Source of the DNA: Pseudomonadota bacterium
Lineage (GTDB): Bacteria > Pseudomonadota > Alphaproteobacteria > Acetobacterales > Acetobacteraceae
Assembly (NCBI GenBank): GCA_021781835.1
Contig: JAJXWD010000011.1
Coordinates: forward strand, 1-64,000
Direction: 5' to 3'
DNA: 64,000 nucleotides
Part shown: piece by piece, positions 18,992 to 29,459 of the stretch
How positions within the stretch are numbered: position 1 is the first letter of the stretch
Layout of the letters: each line of letters begins with the position of its first letter
Translations under genes and position numbers: made by a program
Notes under the pieces: generated by a model
Told to the model about the DNA's origin: nothing
Database searches by the model: none
What the model saw: the letters and a program-made list of their open reading frames with translations, nothing else

Positions 18992-19089
18992 AAGTTTTTG
19001 CGGGGTGCGGGGGGCTTTTTACAAAAAGCCCCCCGCGTCTTTCGTGGCCCCTTTTTAAAAAAAGGGGCCACACCCCCAAAAACTTTTAA
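18988..19089. repeat. Nested palindromic intergenic element (outer inverted repeat enclosing two perfect hairpins)
   Basis: Outer arms TTAAAAGTTTTTGCGGGGTG / CACCCCCAAAAACTTTTAA; inner stems GGGGGGCTTTTT-ac-AAAAAGCCCCCC (19009-19034) and TGGCCCCTTTTT-aa-AAAAAGGGGCCA (19045-19070). Confidence 0.9.
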
Positions 19090-19106
19090 AACCATAAGAG
19101 AGTGCC

Positions 19107-20246
19107 ATGGATTTCTCCCTCACCGAAGACCAGCAAGCCATCCGCCAAATGGCCGAAGATTTCGCGGCGGGCGAGCTGGCCCCCCACGCCCTCGCATGGG
19201 ATGAAACCAAAACCTTCCCCGTCGAGGCCCTGCGCCACGCCGCCTCACTGGGCTTTGGCGCCATCTACGCCGCCGAAGACCATGGCGGCACCGGCCTCAA
19301 ACGCCTCGATGCCGCCTTGATCTTCGAAGCCCTCTCCAAAGCCTGCCCGGCCATCGCCGCCTACATCTCCATCCATAATATGTGCACCTGGATGATCGAC
19401 CGTTACGGCCGGGAAGATCAGCGCGCCCGCTACATCCCCAAGCTCGCCAGCATGGCCTATCTCGCCTCCTACTGCCTCACCGAGCCCAGCGCCGGGTCTG
19501 ATGCCGGCAGCCTGCGCACCAAGGCCGTGCGCGATGGCGATGACTATGTCATCACCGGCGAGAAACAATTCATCTCCGGCGCCGGCACCGCCGATCTCTA
19601 CGTCGTCATGGCCCGCACCGCCGATACCGGCCCGCGCGGCATTTCCGCCTTCCTCATCGAAAAAGACACGCCCGGCCTGTCCTTTGGCGCCAACGAGAAA
19701 AAAATGGGCTGGAACGCCCAGCCCACCCGCGCCGTGCTCATGGATCAGGTCCGCGTTCCCGCCAGCGCCATGCTGGGGGAGGAAAACAAGGGCTTCAACA
19801 TCGCCATGAGCGGTCTCGATGGCGGGCGTCTCAACATCGCCGCCTGCTCGCTCGGCGGCGCCCAGGCGGCGTTCGACAAGGCCGTCTCCTACATGGCCAG
19901 CCGCAAAGCCTTTGGCCAGAGCTTGAATAATTTCCAGGCTCTGCAATTCCGCATCGCCGAAATGGCCACCAACCTCGAAGCCGCCCGCCTGTTCCTGTGG
20001 CGCGCGGCCGCGGCGCTGGACGCCAAAACCCCCGACGCCACGCGGCTATGCGCCATGGCCAAGCTGTTCGTCACCGATCATTGTTTCGAAATCGCCAACC
20101 AGGCCCTCCAGCTCCATGGCGGCTATGGCTATCTGGCCGATTATGGTATCGAAAAACTTGTGCGAGACCTGCGCGTGCACCAAATACTCGAAGGCACCAA
20201 CGAAATCATGCGCGTCATCATCGCGCGCGGCCTGCTGGCGGAGTAA
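19107..20246 (+). CDS. Acyl-CoA dehydrogenase (isobutyryl-CoA dehydrogenase-like)
   Basis: MDFSLTEDQQAIRQMAEDFA; YCLTEPSAGSDAGSL; QLHGGYGYLADYGIEKLVRDLRVHQILEGTNEIMR. Confidence 0.9.
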   Translation: MDFSLTEDQQAIRQMAEDFAAGELAPHALAWDETKTFPVEALRHAASLGFGAIYAAEDHGGTGLKRLDAALIFEALSKACPAIAAYISIHNMCTWMIDRYGREDQRARYIPKLASMAYLASYCLTEPSAGSDAGSLRTKAVRDGDDYVITGEKQFISGAGTADLYVVMARTADTGPRGISAFLIEKDTPGLSFGANEKKMGWNAQPTRAVLMDQVRVPASAMLGEENKGFNIAMSGLDGGRLNIAACSLGGAQAAFDKAVSYMASRKAFGQSLNNFQALQFRIAEMATNLEAARLFLWRAAAALDAKTPDATRLCAMAKLFVTDHCFEIANQALQLHGGYGYLADYGIEKLVRDLRVHQILEGTNEIMRVIIARGLLAE

Positions 20247-20249
20247 GAC

Positions 20250-21290
20250 ATGGACGTTATCATCGAAAAAACCCACGCGCTCGGGCGCATCCGCCTCAAC
20301 CGCCCCAAGGCGATCAACGCGCTCACCTTGCCGATGATCGAAGCCATTGCGCACGCCTTGCCAAATTTCGCCGCCGATCCGGCCATCGCCGCCGTGCTGA
20401 TAACCGGCGAAGGCGAGCGCGGCCTGTGCGCGGGCGGCGATATTCGCGCCCTCTATGATTCGCGCGCCAATGCCGGCCCCCATGCCGAGGCGTTTTTCCG
20501 CGCCGAATACCGCATGAACGCCGCCATCAAGGCGTATCCCAAGCCCTATGTGGCGATCATGGATGGCATCACCATGGGCGGCGGCGTCGGCGTCTCGGCG
20601 CACGGGTCGGTGCGTATCGTCACCGAGCGTACCCGCATGGCCATGCCCGAAACCGGCATTGGTTTCTACCCCGATGTCGGCGGCACCTGGCTGCTGAGCC
20701 AAAGCCCCGGCGAATTCGGCACCTATCTCGGCCTCACCGGTGATTCATTTGGCGGAGCCGATGCCATACTCGCCGGCTTCGCCGATCATTTCGTCACTTC
20801 CAGCCAGCTCCCCGCCCTCATCGCGGCGCTCGAAGCCATGCCCGCCACCGCTACGCTCCAAACCGTGCAAGCGCTGGTCAAAGGATTTTCCGAATCCCAC
20901 GAACCGCCCCACACACCCTATCTGCCCGAAATCGACCGCGCCTTCGCCCATGACCGGCTGGAAGACATCATCGCCGCTCTCCAAGCCTCAAACAGCGACT
21001 TCGCCAAAAAGACGCTTGCCGTCATGGCCCAGAAATCCCCCACCTCCATGAAGGTGACGCTCAAGCTGCTCCGCCTCGCACGCGGCTCTCAAAATCTCGA
21101 AGCCTGCCTGGAGCGCGAATTCATCGCCACCCAGCGCGTCGTTCTGTCCGATGAGTTCTACGAAGGCGTCCGCGCCGCCGTGGTCGATAAAGACCGCGCC
21201 CCGCGCTGGAACCCTGACAAACCCGAAGCCGTCACCGACGATCTCGTCAATTCCTATTTCACCATCGACCTGCCGAAGCTGTTCCCCTAA
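20250..21290 (+). CDS. Enoyl-CoA hydratase/isomerase family, 3-hydroxyisobutyryl-CoA hydrolase-like
   Basis: IRLNRPKAINALTLPM; GLCAGGDIRALYD; MDGITMGGGVGVSAHGSVRIVTERTRMAMPETGIGFYPDVGGTW. Confidence 0.9.
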   Translation: MDVIIEKTHALGRIRLNRPKAINALTLPMIEAIAHALPNFAADPAIAAVLITGEGERGLCAGGDIRALYDSRANAGPHAEAFFRAEYRMNAAIKAYPKPYVAIMDGITMGGGVGVSAHGSVRIVTERTRMAMPETGIGFYPDVGGTWLLSQSPGEFGTYLGLTGDSFGGADAILAGFADHFVTSSQLPALIAALEAMPATATLQTVQALVKGFSESHEPPHTPYLPEIDRAFAHDRLEDIIAALQASNSDFAKKTLAVMAQKSPTSMKVTLKLLRLARGSQNLEACLEREFIATQRVVLSDEFYEGVRAAVVDKDRAPRWNPDKPEAVTDDLVNSYFTIDLPKLFP

Positions 21291-21311
21291 ACATTCCCGG
21301 AGGAAACCACC

Positions 21312-22199
21312 ATGAGCGAGAAAATCGCCTTTATCGGCCTTGGCAATATGGGCCTGCCCATGGCCGCGAATTTGCGCAATGCCGGGCACGATGTCATCGG
21401 CTTCGACCTCGCCCCCAACGCCAAGATCCTGGCCGAGACAGCGGGTTTGAAATTCGCGGTGAGCGCGGTGCGCGCGGTCGCGGGCGCTTCCATCGTCATC
21501 ACCATGCTGCCCATGGGCAAGCATGTGCTGAGCGTATGGAACGAGATCGTCGCAGAACTCCCCGCCGGCACCTTGATCATTGACTGCTCGACCATCGATG
21601 TGGAGAGCGCCCGCAAGGCCCATGAGCTGGGCGCCCGCCACGATCTGCTCACCCTCGATGCCCCGGTCTCTGGCGGCACCATGGGCGCGCAGGGCGCGAC
21701 CCTCACCTTCATGGCGGGCGGTGCCGAGGCCGCTTTCCTTCGTGCACAACCAATTTTACTGCAAATGGGCAAGCGCGCCGTTCATTGCGGCATCGCCGGC
21801 GCGGGCCAGGCCGCTAAAATCTGCAACAACATGATTTTGGGCATCTCCATGGCCGGTGTCGCCGAGGCGTTTGTTCTGGGTGAGAAACTTGGCCTCTCCC
21901 ACCAGGCTTTGTTCGATGTCGCCTCCACCTCATCGGGCCAATGCTGGGCGCTCACCACCAACTGCCCGGTGCCGGGCCCGGTGCCAAACTCCCCCGCCAA
22001 CCGCGACTATAAACCCGGTTTCGCAACGGCCTTGATGCTCAAGGATCTCAAACTCTCCCAGGAGGCCGCGCTCTCGGCGGGCGCCGCCAGCCCCATGGGC
22101 GCCCAGGCCGCCGCCCTCTATGCGCTGTTCGAGAAACAGGGCCATGGCGGGGATGATTTTTCGGCCATCATTAATTTTTTCCGCGGCATCCCGCACTGA
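21312..22199 (+). CDS. mmsB: 3-hydroxyisobutyrate dehydrogenase
   Basis: MSEKIAFIGLGNMGLPMAANLRNAGHDVIGFDL; DAPVSGGTMGAQGATLTFMAGG; GAGQAAKICNNMILGISM. Confidence 0.92.
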   Translation: MSEKIAFIGLGNMGLPMAANLRNAGHDVIGFDLAPNAKILAETAGLKFAVSAVRAVAGASIVITMLPMGKHVLSVWNEIVAELPAGTLIIDCSTIDVESARKAHELGARHDLLTLDAPVSGGTMGAQGATLTFMAGGAEAAFLRAQPILLQMGKRAVHCGIAGAGQAAKICNNMILGISMAGVAEAFVLGEKLGLSHQALFDVASTSSGQCWALTTNCPVPGPVPNSPANRDYKPGFATALMLKDLKLSQEAALSAGAASPMGAQAAALYALFEKQGHGGDDFSAIINFFRGIPH

Positions 22200-22213
22200 A
22201 TTTGGCTTTTTGT

Positions 22214-22263
22214 GGCTTTGTCCGCCCAAAATGTGGGTTTGTGTGGTTTTGGCGGGCAAAGCC
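22214..22263. terminator. Hairpin downstream of mmsB-like gene (candidate terminator, no strong T-run)
   Basis: GGCTTTGTCCGCCCAAAA ... TTTTGGCGGGCAAAGCC. Confidence 0.45.
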
Positions 22264-22322
22264 GGGAATTTTATGGGAGTGCCCGTGTTTACAGCGGCAC
22301 GCCGCTGGTTCACTCACTCCCC

Positions 22323-23231
22323 ATGACCACGCCCGACCTCCGCGCCCCCGACCGTGCCGCTTTCATGGCCCGCCACCAGCGGCGCGGGGCCCATGCCGCC
22401 CTGCCGGCCGATGCCTCGCCCCGCCGCTATTACCGCCTGGAGGGCACGGGCGAGCTGCTTATGGAAGTCACCCCGGATGCCCCGGATTTCCGGGCGTTCG
22501 TAACGATATCAAATCATCTTCGCGCCCTCGGCCTCTCCGCCCCCGAAGTGCTGGCCGCCGATACCGCCCAGGGCTATGCGCTAATTGAGGATTTTGGCGC
22601 CAATACCTTCACCCGCCTGCTGGCCGATGGCGCCGATGAGCAGGGGCTGTACGAGTTGGCGGTCGATGCGCTGATCGCCCTGCACACGGCCCCCAAGGCC
22701 GCCGACATCGCCGTGCCCGCCTATGACGAGGCGCCGCTGTTTGAGGAACTGGCCATGTTCACCCGCTGGTACGTGCCCCACTGCGCGCCCGGCGTGGCGG
22801 TGGAGGGGTTCGAGGCGCGGTTTCTGGCCCTTTGGCGCGCGGCGCTGGCGCCGGTTTCGGCGTGCCGGGAGACGCTGGTGCTGCGCGATTATCATGTTGA
22901 TAATCTTATGGTTTTGCCCACCCGCCTGGGCCCCGCCCGCTGCGGCCTGCTCGATTTCCAAGACGCCCTGCTGGGCTCGGCGGCCTATGATCTCGTCTCC
23001 CTCACCCAGGATGCCAGGCGCGATCTGGCCGAGGGGCTGGAGGAGCATTTGCTGCGGCGCTACCTCGCCCACCGCCCGGAGGTGGATGAAGCCGGGTTCC
23101 GCCAGGCGTTTTGGCTGCTGGGCGCGCATCGCCATACCAAGATTTTGGGCAATTTCGAGCGGCTTTCCAAGCGCGACGGCAAACATTCCTACCTCGTCCA
23201 TATACCCCGCGTGCAGCGTTTATGCGTGTAA
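22323..23231 (+). CDS. Aminoglycoside phosphotransferase-family kinase, AmgK-like
   Basis: DASPRRYYRLEG, ALIEDFGANTFTRLL, LVLRDYHVDNLMVLPTR, GLLDFQDALLGSAAYDLVSL. Confidence 0.75.
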   Translation: MTTPDLRAPDRAAFMARHQRRGAHAALPADASPRRYYRLEGTGELLMEVTPDAPDFRAFVTISNHLRALGLSAPEVLAADTAQGYALIEDFGANTFTRLLADGADEQGLYELAVDALIALHTAPKAADIAVPAYDEAPLFEELAMFTRWYVPHCAPGVAVEGFEARFLALWRAALAPVSACRETLVLRDYHVDNLMVLPTRLGPARCGLLDFQDALLGSAAYDLVSLTQDARRDLAEGLEEHLLRRYLAHRPEVDEAGFRQAFWLLGAHRHTKILGNFERLSKRDGKHSYLVHIPRVQRLCV

Positions 23232-23518
23232 GCCCTTGAAAAAGCCGGGCTTACCGAGATAAGCGCGCTCATGGACGCCGAACTGCCCGGCTGGCGGCAC
23301 CACCGCCCCCGGGCCTGAGCCGGGCCCGCGGCGCAAGTTTTGCAGGGTGGGGGATAATTGGCAATAAATTCTTTATAAAAAGATATTTTGATAAAAATAT
23401 TTTTAAATCACCAGAAACTCTGGATGTTTGGAAAATATTTATATATCCAGCCGCAAAGCCTGCCGAGGGCGGCTTGTTTGTGGCAACATGACCCCACGGC
23501 CGGGTGATGGAGGTTTGA

Positions 23519-24436
23519 GTGGCGTTTGAAGCGGGCAGGGGCCTGACGCATTTGGAGCGTTTGGAGGCGGAATCGATCCACATTCTGCGTGAGGTGGTGG
23601 CGGAGACCGAGAAGCCGGTGATGCTCTATTCGGTGGGCAAGGACAGCGCGGTGATGCTGCATCTGGCGCGCAAGGCGTTCTACCCGAGCCCGCCGCCCTT
23701 TCCGCTGCTGCATGTGGATACCACCTGGAAATTCCGCGCCATGTATGAGCTGCGCGACCGCATGGCGCGCGAGAGCGGCATGGAGTTGCTGGTCTATCAC
23801 AACCCCGAGGCCATGGAGAAAGGCATTAACCCGTTCGACCATGGGGCGCTGCACACGGATATGTGGAAAACCGAAGGGTTGAAGCAGGCGCTTGATAAAT
23901 ACGGCTTCGATGCGGCCTTTGGCGGCGCGCGCCGCGATGAGGAGAAGAGCCGCGCCAAGGAGCGGATTTTCTCGTTCCGCTCCGCCAACCACCGCTGGGA
24001 CCCGAAAAACCAGCGGCCCGAGCTTTGGAATCTCTATAACGCCCGCAAGGCCAAGGGCGAGAGCATCAGGGTGTTTCCGATCTCGAATTGGACGGAACTT
24101 GATATCTGGCAATATATCCATCTCGAGAACATCCCCATTGTGCCGCTGTATTTCGCGGCCAAGCGGCCGGTGGTGGAGCGCGACGGGCTGCTGATCATGG
24201 TCGATGATGAGCGGTTCCGGCTGAAGGATGGCGAGGTGCCGATGGAGAAGAGCGTGCGCTTCCGCACGCTCGGCTGCTACCCGCTCACCGGCGCGGTGGA
24301 AAGCGAGGCGACGACCTTGCCCGAGGTGATCCAGGAAATGCTGCTCACCACCACCTCCGAGCGCCAGGGCCGGGTGATTGACAAGGATGCTGGCGGGGCC
24401 AGCATGGAGAAGAAAAAGCAGGAGGGGTATTTCTGA
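23519..24436 (+). CDS. cysD: Sulfate adenylyltransferase subunit 2 (GTG start)
   Basis: [63 protein letters not shown]. Confidence 0.95.
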   Translation: MAFEAGRGLTHLERLEAESIHILREVVAETEKPVMLYSVGKDSAVMLHLARKAFYPSPPPFPLLHVDTTWKFRAMYELRDRMARESGMELLVYHNPEAMEKGINPFDHGALHTDMWKTEGLKQALDKYGFDAAFGGARRDEEKSRAKERIFSFRSANHRWDPKNQRPELWNLYNARKAKGESIRVFPISNWTELDIWQYIHLENIPIVPLYFAAKRPVVERDGLLIMVDDERFRLKDGEVPMEKSVRFRTLGCYPLTGAVESEATTLPEVIQEMLLTTTSERQGRVIDKDAGGASMEKKKQEGYF

Positions 24437-26346
24437 TGGCCGACATGCAGGAAAGCTCCTATAAGGCTGATGAGCTGATCGCCAGAGACATTGATGCGTA
24501 TCTGGCGCAACATCAGCATAAATCCTTGTTGCGCTTCATCACCTGCGGGTCGGTGGATGACGGCAAATCGACGCTGATCGGGCGGCTTTTGTATGATTCG
24601 AAGATGATCTTCGAGGATCAGCTTGCCGCGCTCGAGGCGGATTCGAAAAAGCTTGGCACACAGGGGCAGAATATAGATTTCGCGCTGCTGGTGGATGGTC
24701 TGGCCGCCGAGCGCGAGCAGGGCATTACCATTGACGTGGCGTACCGGTTTTTCGCCACCGAAAAGCGCAAATTCATCGTCGCCGATACGCCGGGGCATGA
24801 GCAATATACGCGCAACATGGTCACCGGCGCCTCGACCGCCGATCTAGCGGTGATCCTGATCGATGCGCGCAAGGGGGTGCTGACGCAGACGCGCCGGCAT
24901 TCTTACCTCGTCAATCTCATTGGCATCCGCCATGTGGTGCTGGCGGTGAACAAGATGGACCTGATCGGCTATGATCAGGCGAAATATGATGAGATTGTAG
25001 CCGCGTACAAGGCATTTGCCGGGAGCATCGGCATCGGCGAATTCACGGCGATTCCGATTTCGGGGTTTGTGGGCGATAACATCACCGCCAAATCCGGGAA
25101 CACGCCCTGGTATGCGGGGCCGACCTTGATGCATGTGCTGGAAACGGTTGAGCTGAACGTGACCGCCGAGAGCGAGCGGCCCTTTCGTTTGCCGGTGCAG
25201 TGGGTGAACCGGCCCAATCTTGATTTCCGTGGATTTTCCGGGCTGATTGCCGGCGGCGTGATCGAGGCTGGGGATGCGGTGCGGGTGCTGCCTTCGGGCA
25301 AGACCTCGGTGGTGAGCCGCATTGTCACGCAAGGCGGGGATCTGGCGCGGGCGGTGGCGGGGCAATCCGTGACGTTGACGCTGGCCGATGAGATTGATTG
25401 CTCCAGGGGCGATGTGATCACCAAGGCCGATGAGCCTGTGCAGGTGGCCGACCAGTTTGAGGCGACGCTGGTGTGGATGAGCGACGAGGCGCTTTCGGTC
25501 GGGCGGGGCTATTGGCTGAAAATGGGTACGCAAACCGTTTCGGCGACGGTGCAGGCACCCAAATATCAGGTCAATGTGAACACGCTCGAGCATGTGGCGG
25601 CCAAGACGCTGGAACTCAACGCCATTGGGGTGGCGCAGGTTTCAACCGACCGGGCGATTCCCTTTGAGCCTTACGACGCCAACCGCACGCTGGGCGGGTT
25701 CATTTTGATCGACAAGATGACCAACGCTACGGTGGGGGCGGGGATGATCCGCTTCGCGCTCCGCCGCTCGCAGAATGTGCATTGGCAGGCGCTGGATGTT
25801 TCGCGCGAGGTGCGCGCCGGGCTCAAGAACCAGAAGCCGGCGGTGCTGTGGTTTACCGGCCTCTCGGGGGCGGGCAAGAGCACCATCGCCAATCTGGTCG
25901 AGAAGAAGCTGGTGCGCATGAACCGCCACACCTTCCTGCTCGATGGCGACAATGTGCGCCACGGGTTGAACAAGGATCTGGGCTTTACCCAGGCGGACCG
26001 GATTGAGAATATCCGCCGCGTGGGCGAGGTGGCGCGGTTGATGGCCGATGCTGGGATGATCGTGATTACCGCGTTCATCTCGCCCTTCCGTTCCGAGCGT
26101 GAGATGGTGCGCAGGATGTTGCCTGAGGGCGAGTTTTTCGAGGTGTTTATCGATACCTCGCTGAGGGAGGCCGAGGCGCGCGACGTGAAGGGCTTGTACA
26201 AGAAAGCCCGTGCGGGGCAGTTGAAGAACTTCACCGGCATCGACAGCCCCTATGAGCCGCCGGTGGCGCCGGAGATTCATATCGATACCGCCATGATGAG
26301 CCCGGAGGCGGCGGCGGAGCTGATTATTGAAAGGCTGATTCCGTGA
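24436..26346 (+). CDS. cysNC: Bifunctional sulfate adenylyltransferase subunit 1 / adenylylsulfate kinase
   Basis: N-terminal GTPase [39 protein letters not shown]-terminal APS kinase [18 protein letters not shown]. Confidence 0.95.
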   Translation: MADMQESSYKADELIARDIDAYLAQHQHKSLLRFITCGSVDDGKSTLIGRLLYDSKMIFEDQLAALEADSKKLGTQGQNIDFALLVDGLAAEREQGITIDVAYRFFATEKRKFIVADTPGHEQYTRNMVTGASTADLAVILIDARKGVLTQTRRHSYLVNLIGIRHVVLAVNKMDLIGYDQAKYDEIVAAYKAFAGSIGIGEFTAIPISGFVGDNITAKSGNTPWYAGPTLMHVLETVELNVTAESERPFRLPVQWVNRPNLDFRGFSGLIAGGVIEAGDAVRVLPSGKTSVVSRIVTQGGDLARAVAGQSVTLTLADEIDCSRGDVITKADEPVQVADQFEATLVWMSDEALSVGRGYWLKMGTQTVSATVQAPKYQVNVNTLEHVAAKTLELNAIGVAQVSTDRAIPFEPYDANRTLGGFILIDKMTNATVGAGMIRFALRRSQNVHWQALDVSREVRAGLKNQKPAVLWFTGLSGAGKSTIANLVEKKLVRMNRHTFLLDGDNVRHGLNKDLGFTQADRIENIRRVGEVARLMADAGMIVITAFISPFRSEREMVRRMLPEGEFFEVFIDTSLREAEARDVKGLYKKARAGQLKNFTGIDSPYEPPVAPEIHIDTAMMSPEAAAELIIERLIP

Positions 26347-27071
26347 CGGATCTGGAACTGGCGGAAGCCATTGCGCGCCAGGCGGGCGAGTTGCTGCTGG
26401 GGCTGCGGGCGGGCGGGTTGTTTGAGGGCAAGAGCCTGGGACGGGCGGGCGACCGGGTGGCCAATGGCTTTATCCTGGAAGCCTTGCGCACGCACCGGCC
26501 CGAGGACGCCGTGCTCTCGGAGGAGGAGAAGGACAATCCGGCGCGGCTGGCGGCCGGGCGCGTGTGGGTGGTGGACCCGCTCGATGGCACGCGCGAATAT
26601 GGCGAGGGGCGGGCCGATTGGGCCGTGCATGTGGGGCTGAGCGTGGATGGCGAGCCCGCGCTGGGCGCCGTGGCGCTACCCGGGCTTGGCGAGGTGCTGG
26701 GCGCGCGGCCGCGCGCCCTGCCGGCTTTGGGCGCGCCGCTGCGCATGCTGGTGAGCCGCACCCGCCCGGCGAAGGAGGCGCTGGCGGTGGCCGAGGCTTT
26801 GGGCGCCGCGCTGGTGCCCATGGGCTCGGCGGGCGCCAAGGCCATGGCGGTGCTCCGCGGCGAGGCGGATATTTATCTGCACACGGGCGGGCAATATGAG
26901 TGGGATAATTGCGCGCCGGCGGCCGTGGCCTTGGCGGCGGGGCTGCATGTTTCGCGCGTTGATGGCAGCACGCTGGTTTATAACAACGCCGATCCGTATT
27001 TGCCGGATTTGCTGATTTGCCAGAAGGAACTGGCGCCCAAGGTGCTGGAGGCGCTGCGGGTGGCGGCGTGA
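26343..27071 (+). CDS. cysQ: 3'(2'),5'-bisphosphate nucleotidase / inositol monophosphatase family
   Basis: [65 protein letters not shown]. Confidence 0.9.
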   Translation: MTDLELAEAIARQAGELLLGLRAGGLFEGKSLGRAGDRVANGFILEALRTHRPEDAVLSEEEKDNPARLAAGRVWVVDPLDGTREYGEGRADWAVHVGLSVDGEPALGAVALPGLGEVLGARPRALPALGAPLRMLVSRTRPAKEALAVAEALGAALVPMGSAGAKAMAVLRGEADIYLHTGGQYEWDNCAPAAVALAAGLHVSRVDGSTLVYNNADPYLPDLLICQKELAPKVLEALRVAA

Positions 27072-27085
27072 TGATATATTGAGAG

Positions 27086-27332
27086 ACTGTTTTAAAAGTT
27101 ATTCTTTATAATAATTTGAAATTATTAAAAATTTTTGCGGGGTTTGGGGCTTCGCCGCACGCTCGAACCAATGGCGCGCGCGGCTCAGTTTTATAAAAAG
27201 CTCCCCAAGATTCCGCCCCTTTTTTGTAAAACTGCGAGGGGAGCGCCACCGGTTCAAGCGACCCGAGCAGGCGGCCCCAAAAAACTTTTGATAATTTTTC
27301 AGGAGATTTTTTTAAGAGGCTTTTAAAACAGT
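27086..27332. repeat. Long imperfect palindromic intergenic element
   Basis: Outer perfect 13-bp arms ACTGTTTTAAAAG (27086-27098) / CTTTTAAAACAGT (27320-27332); further nested complementary segments toward the centre. Confidence 0.8.
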
Positions 27333-27368
27333 TTCTTAGGGGTGTTTTGAAAGTCTCTTTGAAAACAG

Positions 27369-27445
27369 ACTGAAAATCATCAAAAATTTTTGGCGCGCCG
27401 GCTCGGGCCGCTTGAAGCGGTGGCGCTCTTCTTGCCCTGGCACGA
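27369..27445. repeat. Partial second copy of an arm of the 27086-27332 element
   Basis: CTGAAAATCATCAAAAATTTTTGGCGCGCCGGCTCGGGCCGCTTGAAGCGGTGGCGCTC resembles the reverse complement of roughly 27245-27302. Confidence 0.65.
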
Positions 27446-27533
27446 GACAGGGACGGCGATTTTGGGCGCGCGCATGGCAGGGTTTCTGACGTGTGGTTTG
27501 CGCCCGGGCCATGTGCGCCTTTAAGCCTTTGGC

Positions 27534-28913
27534 ATGAACCAGAGCGTACATTCAGACGGGCTGCCCGAGGGGCGGCGCCAGCAGGCGATGTTTGCGGTGG
27601 CCATGTCGGTGCTGCTGTCGGTGCTGGATTATGCGGTGGTGAACGTGGCGCTGCCGCGCATTGCGGCCAGCATAGGCTGCACCGATTCATCGGCCATCTG
27701 GGTGATCAACGCCTATCAGCTCGTGACGCTGGTGGCGCTGCTGCCAGTGGCCGCGCTGGGCGACAGGCTGGGCCATGCCAAGCTGTGCCTGTGGGGCATT
27801 GGGCTGTTTTTGCTGGCCTCGGTGTTGTGCGCCCTCTCGCGGACCCTGCCCGAACTGGCGGCCGCGCGCGGGCTGCAAGGCTTGGGGGCGGCCTGTATTT
27901 TGGGCGTGAACGCGGCGCTGCTGCGCCGGATTTATCCGGCGCGCCTGCTGGGGCGGGGCATTGCGCTGAACGGGCTGGTGATTGGGCTGGGGGTGGCGCT
28001 GGGGCCGACGGTGGCCGCCTGCGTGCTCGCGGTGACCAGCTGGCCTTGGCTGTTTCTCATCAATCTGCCCATGGGGGGCTTGGGGATTTATTTCGCCCTC
28101 AAGGCTTTGCCCGAAACACCGCGAATCAGCGCGCCGTTTGATTATGTGAGCACGGTTTTGCTGGCGCTGGCCGTGGGGCCGCTGATCATTGGGGGGGATG
28201 GTTTCGCGCATCGGGAGTCGGTGGCGCTGGATCTGACGCTGATTGGCGGCGGGCTGTTGTGCCTGGGCGTGCTGGTGGTGCGCCAGATGGAAATGACCGA
28301 CCCGCTGCTGCCGGTGGATTTGCTGCGCCGGCCGGCGTTTCGGGTGTCGTTTTTAACCGGGTTCGTGGCGTTTGTGGGCTCGAATTTCTTCATGATCCCG
28401 ATGCCCTTCGCGCTCATGAACGTGCTGCACAAGGGGCCGGTGGCGACCGGGCTTTTGATTACGCCCTGGCCGGTGGCGATTATGGTGGTGGCGCCCGTGG
28501 TCGGGCGGCTGACAGACCGGTTTCCGGCGGCGATACTCTCGAGCATCGGGCTGGCCATGACCGGCATGGGGTTTTTTCTGCTCTGGACGATGGGGCCAGA
28601 CCCCAGCGATTTCGCCATCGCCTGGCGGGTGTTTGTGGCCGGGGCGGGGTTTGGGCTGTTTCAGCCGCCCAACAACAAGGCCATGCTGATTACCGCGCCG
28701 GTGAGCCGCACGGGCGGGGCGAGCGGGATGATCTCGGTGGCGCGGCTGATGGGGCAGACCGTGGGCGGCATGCTGGTGGCGCTGACACTGGGGCTGGTGG
28801 CGCAAATGCCGACACAGACCTGTTTGATGCTGGCCTCGATTGTGACGTTTGGGGCGGCGGGGATTTCGGTGTCGCGCAATTTTGTCAAAGGCGGGCGGGT
28901 GGTCGTGGGATAA
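27534..28913 (+). CDS. DHA2-family MFS transporter
   Basis: SVLLSVLDYAVVNVALPRIAASIG; RGLQGLGAACILGVNAALLRRIYP; multi-TM. Confidence 0.88.
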   Translation: MNQSVHSDGLPEGRRQQAMFAVAMSVLLSVLDYAVVNVALPRIAASIGCTDSSAIWVINAYQLVTLVALLPVAALGDRLGHAKLCLWGIGLFLLASVLCALSRTLPELAAARGLQGLGAACILGVNAALLRRIYPARLLGRGIALNGLVIGLGVALGPTVAACVLAVTSWPWLFLINLPMGGLGIYFALKALPETPRISAPFDYVSTVLLALAVGPLIIGGDGFAHRESVALDLTLIGGGLLCLGVLVVRQMEMTDPLLPVDLLRRPAFRVSFLTGFVAFVGSNFFMIPMPFALMNVLHKGPVATGLLITPWPVAIMVVAPVVGRLTDRFPAAILSSIGLAMTGMGFFLLWTMGPDPSDFAIAWRVFVAGAGFGLFQPPNNKAMLITAPVSRTGGASGMISVARLMGQTVGGMLVALTLGLVAQMPTQTCLMLASIVTFGAAGISVSRNFVKGGRVVVG

Positions 28914-28925
28914 GCCAGGGCGGCG

Positions 28926-29459
28926 CTAGATCTGGGCGGTGCCGGTTATGCTTAGGCTATATGGGTTTGAAAAGCCGGGAAGGGGAAAGGCCAGGCCGAA
29001 GCTGACATTTAGCTGGTATTGGATATAGAGCTGCAAGGTTTGGCCGCTGGAGCAGCTTGTGCCGGTTGTGAAAGGCTGAAGCGAGGAGACCGTGTAGGCG
29101 CCATTGCCGCCAGACACGCAAGCATACTCGACATTAGAGTTGCTGCCCGACACCGTGCCCGAGGCGAGGGTGATATTGAACACCGAACCGCTGCCGCTGC
29201 TGGCCAAGACGGCCGATTGCGCGCTGGCATTGGCCGTGTTTTGCGCGACGACATTGTTGCTGGTGAGGTGTGAATCATTCGCCCAGGCGTAATAAAGCAT
29301 CGATTGCATCGCCGTGTTCATCTGCGATTTGGCCGACAGGATGCTGGTGAAATCCACGCCACCGGCAAGGAGCGGCAGGAATATCAGGGTTGAGATCAGC
29401 GCGAACTCGACCGATATGCTCGCGTGGCGGTCGCGGTGGAAGAGAGATGCTATTTGCAT
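28926..29459 (-). CDS. TadE-like pilus assembly / pseudopilin protein
   Basis: N-terminal RHASISVEFALISTLIFLPLLAGGVDFTSILSAK typical of TadE-like proteins. Confidence 0.7.
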   Translation of the reverse strand: MQIASLFHRDRHASISVEFALISTLIFLPLLAGGVDFTSILSAKSQMNTAMQSMLYYAWANDSHLTSNNVVAQNTANASAQSAVLASSGSGSVFNITLASGTVSGSNSNVEYACVSGGNGAYTVSSLQPFTTGTSCSSGQTLQLYIQYQLNVSFGLAFPLPGFSNPYSLSITGTAQI

